DNA of 64,000 nucleotides from DATKWD01 sp035529695 (GTDB lineage: Bacteria; Actinomycetota; Acidimicrobiia; Acidimicrobiales; Salinilacustritrichaceae), in NCBI GenBank assembly GCA_035529695.1, contig DATKWD010000165.1, positions 1 to 64,000 on the forward strand, given 5' to 3'. The notes below the pieces were generated by a model. The model was not told where the DNA came from. It did no database searches and saw only the letters and a list, made by a program, of their open reading frames with translations. Position 1 is the first letter of the stretch. Every line of letters begins with the position of its first letter. Of the stretch, positions 53,647 to 62,130 are shown piece by piece. The translations under genes and the position numbers were made by a program.

Positions 53647-55314
53647 CTAGGCGGGTGGCGACGGGAGCCCGAGACGGTCTCGCCACCACGCGCAGACGGC
53701 GTCGTCGCAGTGGTACGCCTCGGTCATCGTTGCGCCGAACCGCAGCAGCGCCTCGGCCCGCTCGGAGGGCGATCCTGCCGACTGGGCCTCGCCGAACTGC
53801 TGCGCTCCCCTCGACCAGAGCCGCTCGTCGACCGGCAACGGAATCGCTCGGACGTCCGATGCTGCGAGCTTGAGCGCGTTCGCCGACAGCGCAGTCCCGG
53901 CACGCCGCGCGAGCGCCCACGCGTTGACCGGAGGAGATGCGATCGCCGCGGCCACCATCCACACGTCGGCGCGGTCGTGGGCGATGACGTTCAGGACCGG
54001 GACCGATCCGACGCAGACCCCCGCATCGTCGACCACGGCCTCGATCACCCGCGTCTGGGTGGCGACCAGGACCTTCGGGCGTCGTAGCCGTTCCACCCAG
54101 GCGCGGACGGTCTCCTGCTCGATCGCCTCGACGTCGATCACCGGCCGGAGCCACCGCTGTTTGGCGAACCGGATCGGACGGTCGGCCCAGTGCAGTTCGC
54201 CGAGGTCGATCGCACCTGAGGTGATCAGCCGCGGCTTCTCGCGGGCCGGGTCGGCGCCCGAGCTGCGCACAGCAGGGGCGAGCCCGTAGTACTCGTCGCG
54301 GAATCCGGCGATCACGTCGGCTCGATCTCCCACCGTCGGGTTGTCACCGAGCTCAACCGGCGGCACGCCGTCGGCCGCTGAGAGCAGGCAGGCCCACGAC
54401 TGTGGGTCCGGCGCGGCGATCCGTGCCATCGGTGCCGGGCCCCGGCCGCGAGAGATCTCGACGAGACCGGTCCTTTCACCCGCATCGGTGTGCAGGACAC
54501 ACACGCGGACCCCGGCGCCGAAGGTGTCCGGCTCGTCGAACCAGACCGATCGAAGCGATGAGCGTTCGGCGACCCGGCGGCGGATGCCCTCGGTGTCCCG
54601 GGTCGCCAGGATCGAACGCGGCAGGACCATTCCGACCCGTCCGGTCGGCCCAGCGGTGTCGATGGCCCACGCGAGGAACAATGCGGCGTCGTCGGTGTAG
54701 GCGGCGACGTCGCGTCCGAATCGTGCCTGCAGAACCTCTCGACGCTGCTCGTCGCGGGCAGAGGCCCGGTCGAGCTGGTCGAGGAACGGTGGATTGCCCA
54801 CGACGACGGGGACGGAACCCCCCTCGCCGGCGGCCGCCGTCTCGTTCACCAGTGGATCGACGTTCGCGAGCTCGATGCCGGCCCAACTCGTGCCGTGCGC
54901 ATGAGCCCACCACCGTGCCGCCAGCTCGACCACTTCGAGCGAAGGACCGTCGACGTCGCACCCGACCAGGCGTTGGAGCGCATCGGCCGGCCCGACGCCA
55001 CAGCTCACGAGGCGGTCGAGTGCCGCCATGAGGAACACTCCGCCCCCGCACGAAGGATCGATCACCGGCCCGCACGCGGCATCGACGACCCGTTCGACGA
55101 TCTGCGTGGCCAGCCATGGCGGTGTGAAGTGGGCGCCTCGTCCCGAGCGCACGTCGGTGTGCAGCGAGGCCTCGAATGCCGTCCCGAGCGCGATCCACGG
55201 TTCGAAGTCCGGGTCGAGCACGACCGGTTCGCCGCCACCAGCTCGTTCGATCGGCACGCCGGCGCGGTACGCCGCGGCTCGCGCCGCGACGACGAACGAG
55301 GACTCGACCACCAC
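53647..55314 (-). CDS. Orphan N6-adenine DNA methyltransferase (TaqI/Eco57I-like)
   Basis: About 555 aa from GTG 55312-55314; the start is uncertain. The region further upstream in frame is antisense to the synthetase gene and not coding. N-terminus HFTPPWLATQIVERVV is typical of N6-adenine methylases, followed by SAM motif I DPSCGGGVFLMAAL (residues 86-99) and catalytic motif IV NPPF (VVVGNPPFLDQ, 174-177). The C-terminal 300 residues should be target recognition. No endonuclease, helicase or specificity gene is adjacent, so it is either solitary (regulatory) or part of a minimal defence system. Confidence 0.8.
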   Translation of the reverse strand: MVVESSFVVAARAAAYRAGVPIERAGGGEPVVLDPDFEPWIALGTAFEASLHTDVRSGRGAHFTPPWLATQIVERVVDAACGPVIDPSCGGGVFLMAALDRLVSCGVGPADALQRLVGCDVDGPSLEVVELAARWWAHAHGTSWAGIELANVDPLVNETAAAGEGGSVPVVVGNPPFLDQLDRASARDEQRREVLQARFGRDVAAYTDDAALFLAWAIDTAGPTGRVGMVLPRSILATRDTEGIRRRVAERSSLRSVWFDEPDTFGAGVRVCVLHTDAGERTGLVEISRGRGPAPMARIAAPDPQSWACLLSAADGVPPVELGDNPTVGDRADVIAGFRDEYYGLAPAVRSSGADPAREKPRLITSGAIDLGELHWADRPIRFAKQRWLRPVIDVEAIEQETVRAWVERLRRPKVLVATQTRVIEAVVDDAGVCVGSVPVLNVIAHDRADVWMVAAAIASPPVNAWALARRAGTALSANALKLAASDVRAIPLPVDERLWSRGAQQFGEAQSAGSPSERAEALLRFGATMTEAYHCDDAVCAWWRDRLGLPSPPA

Positions 55315-55440
55315 GCCACCGTGCCAGATCCCGGGGTCTGCCGTGGATCTCTGCGTTTGTCGTGGTCGGCGGTGATGTGGCGGGTCGCATCGACGGCGGA
55401 CAGACGAATGCACGGCAGTCGGCGCGTAATGTGCCGCGCC

Positions 55441-57048
55441 ATGGAAGGCATCTTTGGTGACATCTTCGAAGCGGTGGCCGAGGCGGTTCCCGACCGGCCT
55501 GCGCAAGTCTTCGGTGATCAGACGTATTCGTGGCGCGACCTCGATCGCCGGGCCAATGCATTGGCGCGTGATCTCCTCGACGCAGGACTCTCCGAGCAGT
55601 CGAAGGTCGCGGCCTACCTTTACAACCACCCCGCGTTCCTCGAGACCTACTTCGCCTCGTTCAAGGCCGGGCTGGTGCCGTTCAACACCAACTACCGCTA
55701 CGGCCCCGGCGAGATCACCTACCTGTTCGACAACGCTGACGCCGAGGCCGTGGTCTTCCACGCCACGTTCGCACCGCTGATCGAGTCGATCCGCGCCGAT
55801 CTCCCGCTCGTCAAGCGCTGGTACGTGGTCTCCGACGGCGAACCCGAGCCCGATTGGGCCGTGAACTACGAGTCGGTGGTCGGTGGTGGTGCCGCCCGGG
55901 TGGTGGCCCCGTGGGGACGCAGCGGGGATCACATCCTGATGATCTACACCGGTGGCACGGCCGGCATGCCCAAAGGGGTCATGTGGCCCCAGCGTGATCT
56001 GTTCCACGTGCTCGGCGCCGGCGGCAACCTGGTGCTCGGCAGCCCGCCGGCCGAGAGCAACGACGAGATCGGCCGGCGCGCCGCTGAGGCGGGCGAGGCC
56101 CGGCAGCTGCCCGGGTGCCCGCTCATGCACGGCACGGGGCAGTTCACCGCGTTCGTCGCGCTGACCGGTGGTGGAACGATGGTCCTCAATCCGAGCCGAC
56201 ACTTCGATGCAGCCGAGATGTGGAGCCTCGTCGAACGAGAATCGGTCGGCTCGATCGTCATCGTGGGCGACGCATTCGGGCGTCCGCTGCTGGCCGCCCT
56301 TCGGGCCGAACCCGATCGGTGGGACCTGTCGAGCCTGGGGCTCATCGTCAGTTCGGGCGTCATGTGGAGTCAGGAGGTCAAGGACGGACTCCTCGAACAC
56401 CTCCCGAACGCGCTCCTCTACGACAGCTATGGCTCGTCGGAGGCCGTGGGCCTGGGAGCCTCGGTCTCGGCTGCAGGTCAGGCTGAGCAGACGGCGACCT
56501 TCAAGCTCGGTGATCGGGTGAAGGTGTTCACCGAGGACGGCCGTGCGGTCGAACCCGGATCGGACGAGGACGGGTTCGTCGCGATCGCCGGCCACGGCCC
56601 GAGCGGCTACTACAAGGACGAGGAGAAGTCGGCGCAGACATGGCGGGTGATCGACGGGGTGCGCTACGGCATCCCTGGCGACCACGCCAAGGTGAACCCC
56701 GACGGCACCCTGCAACTGCTCGGGCGCGGATCGGTGTGCATCAACACCGGTGGCGAGAAGGTCTTCCCCGAAGAGGTCGAGGAGGTGCTCAAGCAGCACC
56801 CGTCGGTCGAGGACGCGGTGTGCGTCGGTATTCCGCACGAGCAGTTCGGCGAGTCGATCTGCGCGGTGATCGAGCCGGCGAACGGAGCGGTCGATGCCGC
56901 CGAAGTGATCGACCATGTGAAGGAGCGACTTGCGCACTACAAGGCTCCGCGTGACGTGGTCGTGATCGACACGATCGGCCGGGCCGCCAACGGAAAGGTC
57001 GACTACAAGGGCCTCCAGGCCAAAGCACGCGAGGTCCTCGACCGGTGA
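55441..57048 (+). CDS. Acyl-CoA synthetase (AMP-forming, FadD-like)
   Basis: 535 aa from ATG 55441. Activates a carboxylic acid to acyl-CoA via acyl-AMP. P-loop YTGGTAGMPKGVMWPQ, YDSYGSSEAVGLG (A4/A5), TGGEKVFPEEVEEVL and the A10 lysine in RAANGKVDYKGLQ are intact. Substrate chain length cannot be told. GTG of the next gene overlaps its stop, so both are one transcript. It is divergent from the adenine methyltransferase. Confidence 0.9.
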   Translation: MEGIFGDIFEAVAEAVPDRPAQVFGDQTYSWRDLDRRANALARDLLDAGLSEQSKVAAYLYNHPAFLETYFASFKAGLVPFNTNYRYGPGEITYLFDNADAEAVVFHATFAPLIESIRADLPLVKRWYVVSDGEPEPDWAVNYESVVGGGAARVVAPWGRSGDHILMIYTGGTAGMPKGVMWPQRDLFHVLGAGGNLVLGSPPAESNDEIGRRAAEAGEARQLPGCPLMHGTGQFTAFVALTGGGTMVLNPSRHFDAAEMWSLVERESVGSIVIVGDAFGRPLLAALRAEPDRWDLSSLGLIVSSGVMWSQEVKDGLLEHLPNALLYDSYGSSEAVGLGASVSAAGQAEQTATFKLGDRVKVFTEDGRAVEPGSDEDGFVAIAGHGPSGYYKDEEKSAQTWRVIDGVRYGIPGDHAKVNPDGTLQLLGRGSVCINTGGEKVFPEEVEEVLKQHPSVEDAVCVGIPHEQFGESICAVIEPANGAVDAAEVIDHVKERLAHYKAPRDVVVIDTIGRAANGKVDYKGLQAKAREVLDR

Positions 57049-57920
57049 GCATGTGGGGCTCGAGGTTGCGGGATCGTCTTGCGTCCGGGGTCCCGGTGCT
57101 GATGCCGGGAGCGTGGGATGCGCTGTCGGCCCGGCTGGCTCATCGCGCCGGCTTCGACACCGTGTTCCTGAGTGGCTACTGCGTGTCGGCGACGCTGCTC
57201 GGTCTACCTGACTTCGGCTATCTCAGCCAGACCGAGATGGCCGAGACGGCGCGACGGGTCTGCACGGCCAACCCCGAGCTCATGGTCGTCGTCGACGGTG
57301 ATACCGGCTACGGGAATCCGCTCTCGGTTCGCAGGACGGTCGACCTGTGGGAGGACGCGGGCGCCACCGGGATCTTCATCGAGGATCAGGTGTGGCCGAA
57401 GCGGTGTGGCCACATGGACGGCAAGGAAGTCGTGCCCGTCGACGACTGGTTGGCGAAGCTCGCCGCAGCCGTCGAACAGCGGACCGATCTGTTCGTCACC
57501 GCGCGCACCGACGCGCGGGCCGTGATCGGACTCGACGAAGCCATCGACCGGGCACGAGCCGCGGTCGAGGTCGGCGTCGATGCGGTCTTCGTCGAGGCAC
57601 CCGAGTCGATCACCGAGCTGCAGGCCATCAGCGAATCACTTCCCGCCGTGACGCTCGTCGCCAACATGGTCGAGGGGGGCAAGACGCCACTGCTCACGCC
57701 CGCCGAGCTCCACGACCTCGGGTTCGACCTGATCGTGTCGCCGTTGTCGGTGCTGTTCGGTGCGGTCAGGGCCATGCAGGTCGACCTCGCCACTCTGGCC
57801 GAACACGGCACGTTGCGCGACCACGTCGACTCGGTGGTCGGATTCGACGAGTTCGGCGACCTCGTCGACCTCGCCCACCACCAACAACTCGACGCGCGTT
57901 CGACCCTGCCCACCACCTGA
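57045..57920 (+). CDS. Isocitrate lyase / PEP mutase family protein
   Basis: 291 aa from GTG 57045. TIM-barrel C-C lyase: MPGAWDALSARLAHRAGFDTVFLSG, VDGDTGYGN with metal-binding Asp, EDQVWPKRCGHMDGK with the catalytic Cys of the methylisocitrate-lyase branch, and ARTDARAVIGLDEAIDRA. It would cleave a 2-methylisocitrate-like or other substituted succinate, or act as a carboxyphosphonoenolpyruvate-type enzyme. Coupling to an acyl-CoA synthetase fits propionate or branched-acid catabolism. The 49-bp palindrome begins in its stop codon. Confidence 0.85.
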   Translation: MSMWGSRLRDRLASGVPVLMPGAWDALSARLAHRAGFDTVFLSGYCVSATLLGLPDFGYLSQTEMAETARRVCTANPELMVVVDGDTGYGNPLSVRRTVDLWEDAGATGIFIEDQVWPKRCGHMDGKEVVPVDDWLAKLAAAVEQRTDLFVTARTDARAVIGLDEAIDRARAAVEVGVDAVFVEAPESITELQAISESLPAVTLVANMVEGGKTPLLTPAELHDLGFDLIVSPLSVLFGAVRAMQVDLATLAEHGTLRDHVDSVVGFDEFGDLVDLAHHQQLDARSTLPTT

Positions 57921-57967
57921 TCTTCGTTGCTCTCCCGCCAATAATTGGCGGGAGAGCAACGAAGATC
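57919..57967. repeat. 49-bp palindromic repeat, copy 2 (perfect)
   Basis: Arms 57919-57942 and 57944-57967 are perfect reverse complements around a central A at 57943; core CGCCAATAATTGGCG. It starts inside the TGA stop of the lyase gene. As RNA it forms a 24-bp hairpin; lacking a T-tract it is not a classical terminator but could block readthrough into the riboswitch region. Same core as 49219-49267. Confidence 0.85.
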
Positions 57968-58019
57968 AGGGGTTGTCGTGGTCAAACGGTTTCCTGCGCC
58001 GGCCAGGTCGGGGTATCGT

Positions 58020-58124
58020 TCGGCGGTCATCAAGAGCGGCCCGATACATCGGGTCCGGCAACCTGGGACTGGACACCCAAGGTGCCTCCCACCTCGGTGG
58101 GGATGTGGTCCGGAACTTCCGGTC
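58020..58124 (+). ncRNA. SAM-responsive riboswitch, SAM-I/SAM-IV class
   Basis: The 5' leader of metX has the conserved core of this clan: GGTCATCAAGAG (from 58025), hairpin CCCGA-TACA-TCGGG (58040-58053), CCGGCAACC (58055-58063), a paired P3 arm TGGG/CCCA, GGTGC (58081-58085), then hairpin CCCACC-TC-GGTGGG and the closing GATGTGGTCC. The GGCAACC...GGTGC elements are the SAM-binding part of SAM-I and SAM-IV. Actinobacterial metX or metY leaders often carry the SAM-IV form. SAM binding would shut off methionine synthesis. Exact class and ends are uncertain. Confidence 0.75.
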
Positions 58125-58158
58125 AACGAAGTGCCAGTGCAGCGAGGGTGTCCGTCGA

Positions 58159-59400
58159 ATGCGAGACATGGACGACCCCGACCTCCAATCCACGCCCCTG
58201 AGCCAGGACCCCCGTGGTGGACGCCGCGCGCACGCCAGCGCCCTTCCGGCCACCGGTGCCTGGCGGCCGGGAGACCCGGTCGCCGACCGCAAGTTCCTCC
58301 AGATCAACCCCGGCCGCCCCTTCGCCCTCGAGGGCGGCGACCTGTTGCTGGAACCCACGGTCGCCTACGAGACCTTCGGCACGCTCGATGCCGATGCCGG
58401 AAATGCGGTGCTCGTCTGCCATGCCCTCACAGGCGATGCCCACGTGGCGGGTCCGGCCAAGCCGGGTCAAGCCACTGCCGGCTGGTGGTCCGAGCTGATC
58501 GGGCCGGGCAAGGCCCTCGACACCGGTCGCTACTTCGTGGTGTGCGTGAACGTCCTCGGGAGTTGTCAGGGCACCACCGGCCCGGCGAGCCCGCATCCCG
58601 ACGACGGCGAGCCGTACGGCAGTCGGTTCCCGGTCGTGACCGTCCGCGACATGGTGCGGACCCAGGCGGCGGTGGCCGACGAGCTCGGCGTCGACCGGTG
58701 GCTCACGATCGTCGGCGGCTCGATGGGGGGCATGCAGGCCCTCGAGTGGGCGGTGATGTACCCGCACCGGGTGCGATCGCTCGTCCCGATCGCCACCTGC
58801 CTGGCTGCATCTGCGCAGCAGATCGGGTGGTGGAGCACCGGGCGGCGGATCATCCGCCTCGATCGCAACTGGCGGGGAGGCGACTACTACGACGCAGCCG
58901 ACGGTGACGGTCCGCACGACGGGCTCGCTCTGGCCCGCCAGATCAGCCAGATCACGTTCCGGAGCGATGATGTCTTCACCGAGCGCTTCGGGCGTGACGT
59001 GGTCGAGCCCGAGGAACGCTTCGAGCTGTGGCAGCGGTTCGAGGTCGAGCGCTACCTCGAATATCACGGCGACAAGCTCGTCCGCCGGTTCGACGCCAAC
59101 AGCTACCTGGTGCTGACCAAGGCGATGGACCTCCACGACCTGGCCCGGTCGCGCGGCGGGATGCAGCGAGCCGTGCACCGCATCGAAGCTCCGCTGTTGT
59201 CGATCGGCGTCAGCTCGGACAATCTCTATCCCGCTTATCAATCGCGACAGATCGCCGAGTCGGTCGAAGAAGGCGGGGGGCGATCGCGCTATGTCGAGCT
59301 CGAAAGCCCCCACGGCCACGACGCCTTCCTGATCGAGCACGCCCAACTCGCCCCGACGCTGTCGGGCTTCCTGGACGAGATCCAAGAGGAGACGCCATGA
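58159..59400 (+). CDS. metX: Homoserine O-acetyltransferase
   Basis: 413 aa from ATG 58159 (ATG 58168 possible). Acylates homoserine from acetyl-CoA, the first committed step of methionine synthesis. Alpha/beta hydrolase with nucleophile motif GGSMGGMQALEWAV, Asp in VSSDNLYP and His in SPHGHDAFLIEH; PGR-F and VGP..WW are as in MetX. The first 40 residues are extra. It lies just after a SAM-type riboswitch and is coupled to the PLP gene by a 4-base overlap. Confidence 0.9.
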   Translation: MRDMDDPDLQSTPLSQDPRGGRRAHASALPATGAWRPGDPVADRKFLQINPGRPFALEGGDLLLEPTVAYETFGTLDADAGNAVLVCHALTGDAHVAGPAKPGQATAGWWSELIGPGKALDTGRYFVVCVNVLGSCQGTTGPASPHPDDGEPYGSRFPVVTVRDMVRTQAAVADELGVDRWLTIVGGSMGGMQALEWAVMYPHRVRSLVPIATCLAASAQQIGWWSTGRRIIRLDRNWRGGDYYDAADGDGPHDGLALARQISQITFRSDDVFTERFGRDVVEPEERFELWQRFEVERYLEYHGDKLVRRFDANSYLVLTKAMDLHDLARSRGGMQRAVHRIEAPLLSIGVSSDNLYPAYQSRQIAESVEEGGGRSRYVELESPHGHDAFLIEHAQLAPTLSGFLDEIQEETP

Positions 59401-60566
59401 CCGATGACCTCCGCCCCGAGACGACGGCGATCCGGGCCGGTCGCGCCCACGACGGCGCGTCGCTCGCGCCGGTGCTGTGGCCGTCGACGACCTACCGGCT
59501 GGACGACCTCGACCGTGCCAGAGAGCTCAACTTCGCCGCCCGCCCGCCCGACTTCTACGGACGCAACGGCAGCCCGACGGTCAACGAATTCGCGGACGCG
59601 GTGGCCGCGCTCGAAGGCGCCGAGGCTGCACTTGCACTGGGTTCGGGGATGGGGGCGCTCTCGACCATCGTGTTCGCCCTGTGTTCGGCCGGCGATCACA
59701 TCGTGGCCCAGCATCGCACCTTCTCGGTCACCAACCAGCTCCTCACCATGGTCTGCCCCCGCTTCGGGATCGACGTGACGTTCGTCGATGCGACCGACGT
59801 CGGAGCGGTCGAGGCGGCGGTCGAACCCGGCCGGACGATGCTCGTCATCGTCGAGACGCCGGCCAACCCCGGCCTCGATGTGATCGACCTCGCGGCGATC
59901 GGGCAGATCGCCGGACCGTTCACGGTCGTCGACTCGACGATGGCGACCCCGGTCGTCCAACGGCCACTCGAGCACGGGATCGATCTGGTCATGCACGCCG
60001 CCACCAAGGGCATCGCCGGTCACAACGACGCGATGCTCGGCGTGGTCGCCGGCGAGCAGGAACTGATCGACGTCGTGTGGCGGCACCACCTGGTCCACGG
60101 CGCCGTGGCGAGTGCCTACGACAGCTGGAACGGCCTTCGCGGTCTGCGGACCCTGCACGCACGAGTGCGTCAGCAGTCGGCGTCGGCCGCGGTGCTCGCC
60201 GATCGGCTGGCCGACCATGCGTCGGTGGCCTCGGTCAGGTACCCGGGGCGAGGCGATCACCCGCATCGCGACATCGCCGCGAGGCAGATGGAGAACGGCG
60301 GGACCATCGTGGCCTTCGACCTCGCAGGCGGGGCCGACGTGGGTGCCGAGTTGCTCAGGCGCTGCCGGCTCGTTCTGAGCGCAGCGAGCTTCGGTGGGCC
60401 CGAGACCCTCATCACCCACCCGGCCTCGACCACCGCCGCCACGCTCAGCCCCGACGATCGCGCGGCGATGGGAATCGGCGACGGCACCATTCGTCTGTCG
60501 GTCGGTCTCGAGCACGTCGAGGATCTGTGGGACGACCTCGACGCGGCGCTCGGCGGAGTCGACTGA
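59397..60566 (+). CDS. Cystathionine gamma-synthase / O-acetylhomoserine sulfhydrylase family enzyme
   Basis: 389 aa from ATG 59397, overlapping the metX stop. Fold type I PLP enzyme: PLP-contact SGMGALST, Asp179 in VVDSTMATP, Schiff-base Lys204 in HAATKGIAGH. It would use the O-acetylhomoserine made by MetX to form homocysteine or cystathionine, completing the riboswitch-controlled operon. The usual ATKYLGGH-type motif reads ATKGIAGHND here. The enzyme type (Met17 or MetB) cannot be settled. Confidence 0.85.
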   Translation: MTDDLRPETTAIRAGRAHDGASLAPVLWPSTTYRLDDLDRARELNFAARPPDFYGRNGSPTVNEFADAVAALEGAEAALALGSGMGALSTIVFALCSAGDHIVAQHRTFSVTNQLLTMVCPRFGIDVTFVDATDVGAVEAAVEPGRTMLVIVETPANPGLDVIDLAAIGQIAGPFTVVDSTMATPVVQRPLEHGIDLVMHAATKGIAGHNDAMLGVVAGEQELIDVVWRHHLVHGAVASAYDSWNGLRGLRTLHARVRQQSASAAVLADRLADHASVASVRYPGRGDHPHRDIAARQMENGGTIVAFDLAGGADVGAELLRRCRLVLSAASFGGPETLITHPASTTAATLSPDDRAAMGIGDGTIRLSVGLEHVEDLWDDLDAALGGVD

Positions 60567-60573
60567 AGCGGGC

Positions 60574-61317
60574 TCAGCCTCCGAGGAAGGCCGTCAGGGC
60601 TGCGATGTTCTCGGCGCTGCCGATGAGGCTGGGGAAGACCTCGTCCTCGCGACGCCGAGCGTCGCGCCAATCGCCCCGGCTCTCGAGCATGAGTCCCTTG
60701 GTGGTGCGGAGCGCGTTGACCGGCATCGCGCCGATCTCGCGAGCGACGGCCATCGCATCGGCGACGACCTCGTCGTCTTCGCTCATTCGCCATGCCAGCC
60801 CCGACCGCAGCGCCGTCTCGGCGTCGATCCACGACGCAGTGAAGATGGCGTAGGCCGCATCATGCCAGCCCATGGTCGCCGCCAGTGAGGCTGAGCTGCC
60901 CGCCTCGGTCGTGACGCCGAGGTTGACGAACGGCGCCTTGAGCCTGGCTGACCTGGCCATGAACACCAGGTCGCAGTGGGGGAGCAGGGTCAGGCCGATG
61001 CCGACCCCGACGCCGTTCACCGCCGCCACCAAGGGCTTGTCGAATCGCTCCAGGATGTCCATGAATCGATAGAAGCCGCGCTGGGCACCCTGGGGGATCT
61101 CGGGCGGATCGGCCATCTCGGCCAGGTCAGCTCCTGCGCTGAAGGCGCCGGGCGCGCCCGTGATCACGACGCAGCCGATCGCATCGTCGTCGAGCGCCGC
61201 TTCGAGCGCGTCGCTGGTCGCGTTCCACAGCGCCTCGTTGAACGCGTTCTTGGCCTCGGGACGGTTGAGCGTCAGGAGGCGAACGCCGGCGGTGTCTTCG
61301 ATGTCGAGCACGGTCAT
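60574..61317 (-). CDS. Enoyl-CoA hydratase/isomerase family protein
   Basis: 247 aa from ATG 61315-61317. Crotonase fold: LTLNRPEAKNAFNEAL, VITGAPGAFSAGADLAEM (oxyanion hole) and VGVGIGLTLLPHCDLV. The usual Glu pair (GTIPGxGGTQ...) appears as LGVTTEAGSSASLAATMG with one Glu. Likely a beta-oxidation hydratase or isomerase with altered specificity. Convergent with the sulfhydrylase gene and divergent from the Fpg gene. Confidence 0.85.
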   Translation of the reverse strand: MTVLDIEDTAGVRLLTLNRPEAKNAFNEALWNATSDALEAALDDDAIGCVVITGAPGAFSAGADLAEMADPPEIPQGAQRGFYRFMDILERFDKPLVAAVNGVGVGIGLTLLPHCDLVFMARSARLKAPFVNLGVTTEAGSSASLAATMGWHDAAYAIFTASWIDAETALRSGLAWRMSEDDEVVADAMAVAREIGAMPVNALRTTKGLMLESRGDWRDARRREDEVFPSLIGSAENIAALTAFLGG

Positions 61318-61353
61318 CCGGCGAGTCTGCCAGCTCGGGATACCGTCGCTCGG

Positions 61354-62130
61354 GTGCCCGAGCTGATCGAGGTCGAGATGTACCGGCAGGCGGCCGAAGC
61401 CGTCGTCGGTGCCACCGTCTCGGCCGTCCCGACCCTCGACCCCCGTTACGCGCGTGGTGCGCCGACTGCGGTCGTGATCGACGCACTGCGGGGCGCGACG
61501 ATCGAGGCGGTTCGTCGGATCGGCAAGCTGTTGCTCCTCGACACTGATCGGGCCGTCGTCGGCGTGCGGTTCGGCATGACCGGCCGGCTGCTGATCGACG
61601 GCATCGGTCCGATCGACGCGCTCGAGTACGGCCCGACGAGTGACGACCGCCGGTGGGACCGACTCGTGCTGCGCTTCGCCGACGGCCGGCTGCTCACCGT
61701 CAATGACTCGAGGCGCTTCGGCCGGATCGAGATCGATCCCGACGAAGGATCGCTCGGACCTGAAGCCGGCTCGGTCACGGTGGCTCGTCTCCGTGGTGCC
61801 CTCGGGACGAGCCGGGCGGCGTTGAAGAGCCGCCTGCTCGACCAGCGCCGGCTCGCGGGGCTCGGCAACCTGCTGGCCGACGAGTCGCTGTGGCGCGCCG
61901 GGCTCGATCCGCGTCGGTCGGCCGGGGGGCTGGCCGACGACGAGCAGCGTCGATTGGCGCGCACGATCCGTTCGACCATCGGTGAGCTCACGGTTCGAGG
62001 GGGAAGCCACACCGGCGACCTCCAGCCGGAGCGTCGACCCGACGGGAGGTGTCCTCGAGACGGCGGACCGCTCCAGCTCGAGACCGTGGCCGGGCGGACG
62101 ACCTGCTGGTGCCCGACGCACCAGCGGTGA
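61354..62130 (+). CDS. Fpg/Nei-family DNA glycosylase-AP lyase
   Basis: 258 aa from GTG 61354. Base-excision repair. The N-terminal Pro nucleophile plus Glu in (M)PELIEVE, Lys in RRIGKLLLL, FGMTGRLLI, NDSRRFGRIEI and the H2TH segment QRRLAGLGNLLADESLWRAGL are all present. The C-terminal zinc finger has ligand spacing C-x2-D-x16-C-x2-H (CPRDGG, CWCPTH) rather than four Cys. Substrate choice (Fpg or Nei) not clear. The next gene's GTG overlaps its stop. Confidence 0.85.
   Translation: MPELIEVEMYRQAAEAVVGATVSAVPTLDPRYARGAPTAVVIDALRGATIEAVRRIGKLLLLDTDRAVVGVRFGMTGRLLIDGIGPIDALEYGPTSDDRRWDRLVLRFADGRLLTVNDSRRFGRIEIDPDEGSLGPEAGSVTVARLRGALGTSRAALKSRLLDQRRLAGLGNLLADESLWRAGLDPRRSAGGLADDEQRRLARTIRSTIGELTVRGGSHTGDLQPERRPDGRCPRDGGPLQLETVAGRTTCWCPTHQR

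Noticed and set aside
55315..56937. Upstream part of the adenine methyltransferase frame, open for over 500 codons opposite the acyl-CoA synthetase
   Set aside because: It is antisense to a clear acyl-CoA synthetase and shows no methylase motifs; I begin the methylase at 55314.
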